Below, one piece after another: positions 1-5,533 of a stretch of 17,461 bases of DNA. Positions within the stretch are counted from its first letter, which is position 1, and the number at the start of each line of letters is the position of its first letter. Made by a program: the position numbers and the translations under genes. Under the pieces are notes generated by a model that saw only the letters and a program-made list of their open reading frames with translations, did no database searches and was not told the DNA's origin. The stretch comes from Maritimibacter sp. (lineage in GTDB: Bacteria > Pseudomonadota > Alphaproteobacteria > Rhodobacterales > Rhodobacteraceae), in assembly GCA_020441225.1 (NCBI GenBank), contig JAGRMP010000103.1, positions 8,354 through 25,814 on the forward strand, in the 5' to 3' direction.

Positions 1-251
1 GTGAGCATCAGGATCGGCGTGCGCGCGTATTTCGGCATGTCGCGGATCCGGGCGCACAGACCGATCCCGTCCATGCCTCCCATCTGGATGTCCAGAAGGA
101 AGCAGTCGAACGGCACCTTGGTCTCGGCGATCACCTCAAGCGCCCGTTCCGCCGAGGTGCAGGTCTGCACTTCGCCGTATTCGGCCCTTTCCAGAACTTC
201 GGTGAGAAGCCCGAGGATGATGCTGTCGTCGTCGACAGCCAGAATTTTCAT
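1..251 (-). CDS. Response regulator receiver protein, partial (C-terminal part beyond window)
   Basis: The minus-strand frame opens with ATG at 251-249 and runs off the left edge after 83 codons. The visible part is a CheY-like receiver domain. It has the acidic cluster D7-D8-D9, a phospho-acceptor Asp at D54 in the stretch FDCFLLDIQM, and the start of the conserved Thr strand (TPILML, then a partial codon consistent with Thr). It would accept a phosphoryl group from a histidine kinase in the cytoplasm; no kinase is visible here. The output domain lies outside the window, so its function is unknown. It is clearly paralogous to the receiver at 1813-2829: the DDD triplet is at the same residues, and FDCFL-(L/V)-DIQM and TPI-(L/I)-MLT are shared. 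It may therefore have the same degenerate GGDEF output. No strong ribosome binding site was seen before the ATG. A small hairpin (277-291) lies in the presumed leader. Confidence 0.9.
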   Translation of the reverse strand, partial: MKILAVDDDSIILGLLTEVLERAEYGEVQTCTSAERALEVIAETKVPFDCFLLDIQMGGMDGIGLCARIRDMPKYARTPILML

Positions 252-560
252 GACCAACCATCCGGATCTGAGGGCCCCCGGCTTCTCCGGGCACCGATTG
301 AGCCGCCACGCTGCGCGCGGGACCTGTTCATGTTCGATTTTTACTAGGGATTTTGCCGATTCAGAGGCATTCCCGGGACGAGATCATGCAGAGGCGAAAA
401 ATCACCCCGAATCGAAGGTATTTTCCCGCAATTGCGAAACAGAACCGGCGCGAAGGCGCCGAGGCGGTCTCATGCGGGCTGCGGACAGGGGCGCGCAGGA
501 CCCTCCTCAGCGGCCCGGGGCCGGACATGCCAAGACATTGATTCGGCGGGCTCTCCCGCC
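252..560. other. Intergenic region between luxI 3' end and first receiver gene
   Basis: About 310 bases without a credible gene. It should hold the promoter of the receiver gene starting at 251, but no convincing -35/-10 pair was found. Visible structure comprises a hairpin in the receiver leader (CCGGG arms, 277-291), a 10-bp perfect palindrome CGCAATTGCG (427-436) inside an AT-richer patch, and the luxI-proximal hairpin at 545-560. The open frames crossing this region in other frames show no recognisable protein. Confidence 0.6.
545..560 (-). terminator. Hairpin directly after luxI stop, possible terminator
   Basis: A perfect 6-bp GC stem (GGCGGG / CCCGCC) with a 4-nt loop begins immediately after the luxI TGA (563-561 on the minus strand). 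No U-run follows, so it is either a weak intrinsic terminator, a 3'-end stabilising hairpin, or part of a Rho-dependent end. Confidence 0.4.
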
Positions 561-1346
561 TCAATGCATCGTCTGCGACACCTTGAACAGCGCCGCCTGG
601 CTCCGGGTGCCGTCGATCTCGAAACGGCGCCCCACCGGCACTGCGGCCAGTTCCAGCCGCCGCAACCAGCGCGCGAACACCGCCGGGACGATCCCGATCA
701 CATGGGTCGCGCCCATTTCCCCCGCCGTCACCGCCATCTGCTTCATCAGCACACCCTGCACCTGCGCCCGGCGCGACGCCGTCACCTCTTCGGTGATGAA
801 CAACCGCGACGCTTCCCAGACCTTGGGATCGACCGGCGCGTCGAGGAAAAGCACGTCGCGCGGGATCGGGTCGAGAAGACCGAGCTGGGCGTCGCGCAGC
901 ATGTAGGAATAGATCCCGCAACGCGCGGTCGTCGGCATCAATCGGACACCGCCGAGGATCTTTCCGAATTCGTGGATCACCACCCATTTGGCCTGCGGCG
1001 TATCGTACTGGTCGAATTCCATGCCATCGACCGTGGGAAGCTCCCATTTCAGCTGATCGACGAACACCCGCTTGCGCGCTTCCATGAAACTGACCAGCAG
1101 ATCGCCGTGCTGGCTCATGGTCCGGAACGAAATCGTCGTGGCGTGGATCCGCCCGTCAGCTTCCGGCGCCAACGCCGCCGATGTGTCGGCGCCGGTCTTG
1201 TCCGACCCGGTTGCCGCCGGCTCTCGCGACAAGCCAGGGAAATGGCGCGACACGACTGTCCCGGGCGTTGCCGGTTCCAGTTCCGGAAACACCCAAGATT
1301 TACTCCCACTATGTTCGATTGCCCCCGGCACGTCGCCCCACCCCAC
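561..1346 (-). CDS. luxI: LuxI-family acyl-homoserine-lactone synthase
   Basis: This enzyme makes N-acyl-homoserine lactone signals from S-adenosylmethionine and acyl-ACP in the cytoplasm. In the longest frame (261 aa) the family's conserved residues are present in order: R91, F95 and W101 in the RKRVF...W segment; D112 and D115 in EFDQYD; R135 in GGVRLMPTT; and E178 and R181 in WEASRLF. The core from about residue 68 to 261 matches LuxI-type synthases in length. The start is uncertain. The longest frame uses GTG at 1346 and adds about 67 residues before the first core strand (TTISF). The first internal ATG (1118-1116) would cut that strand off. A candidate promoter 25 bp upstream of the GTG fits the long form. 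No luxR gene adjoins; receiver genes lie on both sides. The chain length of the signal cannot be read from the sequence. Confidence 0.93.
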   Translation of the reverse strand: MGWGDVPGAIEHSGSKSWVFPELEPATPGTVVSRHFPGLSREPAATGSDKTGADTSAALAPEADGRIHATTISFRTMSQHGDLLVSFMEARKRVFVDQLKWELPTVDGMEFDQYDTPQAKWVVIHEFGKILGGVRLMPTTARCGIYSYMLRDAQLGLLDPIPRDVLFLDAPVDPKVWEASRLFITEEVTASRRAQVQGVLMKQMAVTAGEMGATHVIGIVPAVFARWLRRLELAAVPVGRRFEIDGTRSQAALFKVSQTMH

Positions 1347-1370
1347 AAGTCCGTAGTACTATTCGAACCT

Positions 1371-1399
1371 TATATTGAATCCTGATACGGATTGTTCAA
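1371..1399 (-). promoter_or_regulatory. Candidate sigma-70-type promoter of luxI
   Basis: On the minus strand, TTGAAC (1399-1394) and AATATA (1376-1371) are separated by exactly 17 bp in an AT-rich island within otherwise GC-rich DNA. The predicted start of transcription is near 1364, giving a leader of about 17 nt before the GTG at 1346. The -35 box matches TTGACA at four of six positions. The -10 box is imperfect. Confidence 0.5.
1378..1393. promoter_or_regulatory. Imperfect 16-bp dyad in the luxI promoter spacer, candidate operator
   Basis: AATCCTGATACGGATT has arms AATCC / GGATT and matches itself in 6 of 8 dyad positions. It fills the spacer between the candidate -35 and -10 boxes of luxI, which is a typical place for a regulator to control a promoter. 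It does not match the usual lux-box pattern (CTG-N10-CAG), so the binding protein is unknown. Confidence 0.45.
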
Positions 1400-1420
1400 T
1401 GGAAAACCCATAATCAAACC

Positions 1421-1456
1421 AAAAAGTTCCCGCATTTTCCGAAATGGAAACTTTTT
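1421..1456 (-). terminator. Strong intrinsic terminator of the second receiver transcript
   Basis: Read as minus-strand RNA, an 11-bp stem (AAAAAGUUUCC with GGGAACUUUUU, one G-U wobble) closes a 14-nt loop that itself can form an AUUU/AAAU inner stem. The stem ends in a run of U. On the plus strand the same position would be a C-A mismatch, so the minus direction is favoured. It lies 22 bp before the luxI -35 box and would insulate luxI from read-through. Confidence 0.75.
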
Positions 1457-1812
1457 TACGGCACCCCCAAGCCTGCCCACGGCGCGATAGCGCGCATTTG
1501 AACAGGTTATTCAGGCCAAAACTGCGACACGCGGTCGCACCCGCTTTCGGCCGGACTCTCCGGAAGGGGCTGAAACAATGGAATTTTTTCCGGCAGCACG
1601 CGAGCGTCCGATGAACGGGCCCGGTTTTTCCGCCGCAAACACCGGATTTGCCGGCCCGTGCGGAGTGGTTGCCCAATCAACAGGCACGGAGCCGGAATCA
1701 ACCGAAGGATGAGCGGACCGGGCGAATCGGGCGCCGGAGCGTGTGGGGCAGCCGCGGTGCGTTGCCGGTGTTGCGGTGGGTCTGTATTTGCGCGTCCGCC
1801 TGTGCGGATCGG

Positions 1813-2829
1813 TCAGGACAGCGGTTCGCCCGCCTTGTCCTCCCAGGGACCTCCGGTCTCGTCCGGGGTCCGGTCGCGCTGCAGGAATCGTTTGGACGCA
1901 TCCAGCAATTCGCCGAACCCCGGCGCCTGCTTTTCGACGCTCTCGACCGCGAGGTCCAGCGCGGCCAGAACACCGCTCGCGTTCCCTGTCCCAAGCGGAA
2001 TCTGGTCGCCAACGAACAGGTTTGAGGGAATCCGCCCAAGCTTGGGATGGACGACCCGGTGCCGTTTGTTCAGCGCTTTCTGCATCGCGTTGCGCCGCCC
2101 CTGGAGCCGCTGGTCGGGCACGCAAACGAACACACCGTTGCCGCGATAGGTGAGAATACCGCCGACCGCGAGCAACGCTGCGCGCACTTCTTCGGCAACC
2201 GTCCGAACCACCGCGACGAAATCCTCGGGAGCGAACCGGGCATGGATCTCTTCCACCCCACCGATTTTCACGGCGATGGCTGAAACGCGGTACAATCTTC
2301 GGTTGAGAAGCTGGCGTACGTAATTCTCGAAATCGGCATAATCGATCGCGCCTTCGACGTCCGGCAGGGAAATGGGATCTTCGAGCCGAACCGCCGCGGC
2401 CTGATCGTGCGCGGCGGCACCCTTCGCATCCGTCGCCACCGTCTCGGCCTTTGCCATCGCGGACTCGCGGGCGGCATTGATCCGAAGCTGGAGGTTGTAG
2501 AAATCGAACGGCTTGGTCACATAATCGGTAGCCCCTGCCGCAAAGGCGCGGTCGACGTGGGATTTGTCTTCCATCGCCGTGAGCATGATGATCGGCGTGT
2601 GCCGGTAGGCTGCGTGTTCGCGGACAAACTCGACCAGGGTAATTCCATCGACGCCGGGCATCTGGATATCGACCAGGAAACAATCGAACGCCGCGTCGGA
2701 TTCGGCGATGGCGGCCAGCGCATCGCGCGCCGAACTTTCGGTGCGGACCTCGTACTGAGCGGACAGGCTCAGAAATTGTGCGACGAGTTCGAGGATCGCC
2801 GGATCGTCGTCAATAACCAGGACTTTCAT
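1813..2829 (-). CDS. Response regulator with degenerate GGDEF-like output domain
   Basis: 338 aa. Residues 1-120 form a receiver domain with D7-D8-D9, phospho-acceptor D54 (FDCFLVDIQMPGVDG), T84 and K106 (TDYVTKPFD), so all phosphorylation residues are present. A charged, Ala-rich linker follows to about residue 160. Residues 163-300 resemble a diguanylate-cyclase fold in pattern (helix, AIAVKIGG strand, then a beta hairpin), but the signature reads G-N-G-V-F at 230-234 where an active enzyme has GGDEF. Cyclase activity is therefore unlikely; binding of a partner or ligand is more plausible. The GGDEF relationship is my reading and needs a profile search. ATG at 2829 is the natural start, with a G-rich stretch directly upstream. 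The gene precedes luxI on the same strand but is separated from it by a terminator. It is paralogous to the receiver at 1-251. Confidence 0.88.
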   Translation of the reverse strand: MKVLVIDDDPAILELVAQFLSLSAQYEVRTESSARDALAAIAESDAAFDCFLVDIQMPGVDGITLVEFVREHAAYRHTPIIMLTAMEDKSHVDRAFAAGATDYVTKPFDFYNLQLRINAARESAMAKAETVATDAKGAAAHDQAAAVRLEDPISLPDVEGAIDYADFENYVRQLLNRRLYRVSAIAVKIGGVEEIHARFAPEDFVAVVRTVAEEVRAALLAVGGILTYRGNGVFVCVPDQRLQGRRNAMQKALNKRHRVVHPKLGRIPSNLFVGDQIPLGTGNASGVLAALDLAVESVEKQAPGFGELLDASKRFLQRDRTPDETGGPWEDKAGEPLS

Positions 2830-3092
2830 TCCGCCCCCCCGGGTGGTTTGGATTTTCGGACGCTTTGTTTGTAGTCAAAGATTGCGACCATGCTCTGCCC
2901 TAGCGGCGACAAAATCGGGGATATTCTGGGTCAACGGTCACAAAAATGGCCGGCTTGGGGGGCGCTGCGCCCGCCGCGTTTTCAACCGCGCGTTGCGGTT
3001 GCGGCCGGACAATTCCCACCACTGCGTCGACGTCCCGGGCATGTCTCGGCGACGCGCCGGGGTGTGGGCCGACCGGGCGCTGCGCAAGCCGT
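2830..3092. other. Intergenic region upstream of the second receiver gene
   Basis: 263 bases without a gene. It should contain the receiver promoter; TTGACT near 2870 followed by weak -10 candidates is the best I see and is not convincing. A GGGCG/CGCCC hairpin (2960-2972) followed, on the minus strand, by a short T-run (2946-2942) could end the glycosyltransferase transcript, but the T-run is about 14 bases away from the stem. Confidence 0.4.
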
Positions 3093-4304
3093 TCAGCCCG
3101 CCCGCACCAGCTCGCCGAGCACCCGGTCGCGCCATGGCCAGATCCAACTGGCGCTGTAATTTCGGATCGCCGTCCGGCGCGCGGTCCGGCCCAGACGATC
3201 GGCCAGGCTGCGGTCGTCGAGCAGACGGGCAACGCTTCGGGCGAGCGCTTCGGTATCGCTGTGGTCGACAAGGAGCGCGTCTTCGCCATCCGTCGCCGCT
3301 TCGCGGACCGGCGGCGTGTCGGACGCCACGAGCGGACAGCCGATGCTCATGGCTTCGATCATCGACCACGACAGCACGAAAGGCACGCTGAGATAGACAT
3401 GCACATCGGCCGCCTGCAGCACGCCGAGATACTGCTTGCGCGGCAACAGCCCGGTCCAGTGGATCCGGCTCTCGTCGAGATCCAGCTCTTCGCGCATCGC
3501 CTCTTTCCAGCCGCGCCCGTCCTCGCGCGAGGGCCCGTAGGCGATCCGGTCCTGCCCGACGATAATGGCATGAAGCTTCGGCCGTTCCGCCTGCAGCCTG
3601 GCCAGCGCCCGCATGAACTCCGGAAATCCGCGGTGCAGCTCCATACCCCGGGTGGCATAGGTCACGATCTCCGCATCGGCCGGGAGCGACTTCACCGCCT
3701 CGGGCAAGACCGGGTTGTCGCTCGGCGCGTGAAAGTCGGTATCGACCCCGTCATGCATGATCACCATGTCCCGGCTCAACTTCCGAGGGAACTGGCTGGC
3801 CTGGAAACGGGACGGGCAGAACACGAGGTCGGCCTCGGCGAGGTCGAGCAAGGTCGGCGTATTGCGCGCGAGCGCCTGCGCTCTGCCGTCTTCTTCGGTC
3901 TGCGGCGCCGGCGCCTGTACCGCATCGACCGGCGGGTAGCGGTAGAACCACTCGACATAGGCCACGAACTTGGTGTGCGGCCAGACCGCCTTGGCGAAAG
4001 TTCCCGATCCCCAGCCCGAATGGGCGACCACCACATCGGGGTTCAGCCCCTCGCCGCGGGCGCGGATCGCGGCATTTGCGAAGGCCTGGGCGTTGATCAT
4101 CGCCTTTTCAAGGTTGTAAGCGAAGCGGTGTACCCCCTGAGTCGGGTCGCGGTGCGGGGTCATCTTCACCATCCGGCACCCGGGCGGCGGCTTGGCCCCT
4201 TCCGCAGCGGTGACGAAGGCGACATCCCAGCCTGTGCGGGCGAGATACGTGCCGAAGTCGCCGAACTGCGCGGGAAAATTCTGATGTGCGAAGAGGATTT
4301 GCAT
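3093..4304 (-). CDS. Glycosyltransferase, GT4-type (GT-B fold)
   Basis: 403 aa from the ATG at 4304-4302 (MQILFAHQNFPAQFG). The N-terminal domain begins with a Rossmann-type strand and an HQNFPAQF motif seen in the Glyco_trans_4_3 group. The C-terminal domain carries the nucleotide-sugar half, with RGMELHRGFPEF near residue 225 and SMIEAMSIGCPLVASDTPPVREA near residue 313, which corresponds to the second half of the E-x7-E motif. The first Glu of that motif is replaced within VPFVLSW. It should transfer a sugar from a nucleotide donor to a lipid, polysaccharide or small-molecule acceptor in the cytoplasm; donor and acceptor are unknown. The frame could extend upstream to 4415, but that part has no family similarity and would run into the channel gene's stop, so the inner ATG is chosen. 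It lies 107 bp downstream of the channel gene on the same strand and may be co-transcribed. Confidence 0.88.
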   Translation of the reverse strand: MQILFAHQNFPAQFGDFGTYLARTGWDVAFVTAAEGAKPPPGCRMVKMTPHRDPTQGVHRFAYNLEKAMINAQAFANAAIRARGEGLNPDVVVAHSGWGSGTFAKAVWPHTKFVAYVEWFYRYPPVDAVQAPAPQTEEDGRAQALARNTPTLLDLAEADLVFCPSRFQASQFPRKLSRDMVIMHDGVDTDFHAPSDNPVLPEAVKSLPADAEIVTYATRGMELHRGFPEFMRALARLQAERPKLHAIIVGQDRIAYGPSREDGRGWKEAMREELDLDESRIHWTGLLPRKQYLGVLQAADVHVYLSVPFVLSWSMIEAMSIGCPLVASDTPPVREAATDGEDALLVDHSDTEALARSVARLLDDRSLADRLGRTARRTAIRNYSASWIWPWRDRVLGELVRAG

Positions 4305-4411
4305 GGGCTTTTCGTTCGGAGTGTCACCGCAGGCGTAGCACGAATCGTGACGTCTTGTTGCACAAATCCGCAGATTTTCGGCAAGGCTTTCCGGATCGCC
4401 CCGATCCGGGT

Positions 4412-5281
4412 TCACCGTTCCTTGAGCAGTTTCTCGATCTCCGCAAGCCGCGCGATCACGTCGTCGCGATAGGTCCCGGTGATCTCGTCGGCTTCGGCAT
4501 GATGGGCGTCCTGCATCGAATTGACCACCAGGCCGACGACAAGGTTCACCACCACGAAGGTGGTCACCAGGATGAACGGTACGAAGAACACCCAGGCGAA
4601 AGGATGCGTCTCCATGACCGGGCGGACGATGCCCATCGACCAGCTCTCGAGCGTCATGATCTGGAACAGCGAATAGGCCGACGCGCCGAGCGTGCCGAAC
4701 CAGTCGGGATAGGCCGCGCCGAAGAGTTTCGTCGCGATCACCGAACCGATGTAGAAGACGATCCCCATCAACAGAAAGACCGAGGCCATGCCGGGGAGCG
4801 CGTTGATCAGCCCCTGGACCACCCGGCGCAACGCCGGCGCGACCGAGACAACCCGGAACAGCCGCAGCACCCGGAGCGCGCGCAGGACCGAGAGCCCCTG
4901 TGCGGCGGGCATCAGCGCAAGGCCGACGATGGTGAAATCGAACAGGTTCCAGCCGTCGCGGAAGAATTGCCCGCGTTGCACGTAGATCTTGGCAGCGAGT
5001 TCGAGGACGAAGATCGCCAGGCAGATCGCGTCCAGCGCGACGATGACCGCCCCGAACCGAGCCATCGCGACCGGCGAGGTTTCGACCCCGAGCACTGCCG
5101 CGTTGAACAGGATGACCCCGAGGATGACGTTTCGAAAACGGCGGTGTTCGATCAGGTGGTGCAGGCGGTCGCGCAGCGGCACAGGCGGCTTCTCCGGTCT
5201 GTCGGTTTTTCGGGCTGTCGGTCTTGGGGCTGTTGGTACTGGGGCTGTTGGTACTGGGGCTGTCGGTCGGTTAGCCTGCAT
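4412..5281 (-). CDS. Bacterial voltage-gated sodium channel (NaChBac/BacNaV type)
   Basis: 289 aa from ATG 5281-5279, close to the 274 aa usual for this family. It is an inner-membrane channel that forms a tetramer. S1 is about 50-67, S2 77-100, S3 111-126, S4 130-155, S5 162-187 and S6 227-256. S4 has arginines every third residue (R134, R137, R140, R143). The pore loop has the selectivity motif TLESWSM (210-216) with E212, the sodium-selective signature. A charged C-terminal helix (ending EIEKLLKER) fits the tetramerising coiled coil. The N-terminus carries a Thr-Ala-Pro-Val-Pro repeat encoded by 15-bp tandem repeats. The frame can extend upstream to 5470, but that extension is Arg/Pro-rich with no family match. 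No clear ribosome binding site was seen for either start. The gene is followed by the glycosyltransferase. Confidence 0.93.
   Translation of the reverse strand: MQANRPTAPVPTAPVPTAPRPTARKTDRPEKPPVPLRDRLHHLIEHRRFRNVILGVILFNAAVLGVETSPVAMARFGAVIVALDAICLAIFVLELAAKIYVQRGQFFRDGWNLFDFTIVGLALMPAAQGLSVLRALRVLRLFRVVSVAPALRRVVQGLINALPGMASVFLLMGIVFYIGSVIATKLFGAAYPDWFGTLGASAYSLFQIMTLESWSMGIVRPVMETHPFAWVFFVPFILVTTFVVVNLVVGLVVNSMQDAHHAEADEITGTYRDDVIARLAEIEKLLKER
5211..5270. repeat. 15-bp tandem repeat, four copies, within the channel gene
   Basis: Two identical copies of GGGGCTGTTGGTACT (5226-5240 and 5241-5255) are flanked by two diverged copies (5211-5225 and 5256-5270). The unit length is a multiple of three, so copy-number change keeps the reading frame. 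On the coding strand it encodes a Pro-rich T-A-P-V-P repeat in the cytoplasmic N-terminal tail, before S1. Confidence 0.9.
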
Positions 5282-5533
5282 ATGGAGGCGCAAGGCGCCC
5301 GCGTCCAGACGCCCCCGGGCGGCCCGTCCACCCGCAACGGGACCGAACACTTCGCCGCCGGACCGGACCAGCAGCACGGCGGGCGCGCGCCGATCCGGCC
5401 GGGGCGGCGCCGTCTTCGCCGAACCGCGCGGCATGCGCCCCGCCCGACCCGTCGCAGCCGCCCGCGACAAAGCGCCCCGGCCGCACGGACTGCGCCCGCG
5501 CGCCGCGGCAAATGTCGCTGTCGGCGCGCCCGG
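5282..5533. other. Intergenic region between the GGDEF-EAL gene and the channel gene
   Basis: 252 bases of extremely GC-rich DNA. The channel frame stays open through most of it, but the translation is Arg/Ala/Gly-rich without similarity to channels. No clear terminator for the GGDEF-EAL gene or promoter for the channel gene was recognised. Confidence 0.4.

Larger units (their letters stand above)
1347..1812. other. Intergenic region between second receiver gene and luxI
   Basis: About 466 bases without a recognisable gene. Reading on the minus strand from the receiver stop, it contains a GC-rich stretch with small hairpins: TCCGC/GCGGA at 1795-1808, CCGGA/TCCGG at 1551-1563, and GCGCG/CGCGC at 1482-1495. 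A strong terminator follows at 1421-1456, and then the AT-rich luxI promoter region. The roughly 355 nt between the receiver stop and the terminator is long for a 3' UTR. It could hide a small RNA, though no clear promoter for one was found. Confidence 0.6.

Noticed and set aside
1371..1399. Canonical lux box at the luxI promoter
   Set aside because: No CTG-N10-CAG pattern or near match was found there; the dyad present has different arms.
4305..4415. Upstream extension of the glycosyltransferase to a start at 4415
   Set aside because: The extra 37 residues have no family similarity, reach into the channel gene's stop codon, and the family-typical N-terminus begins at the inner ATG.
2946..4472. 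A 508-codon plus-strand open frame
   Set aside because: Antisense to the glycosyltransferase gene, which has clear family motifs on the minus strand.
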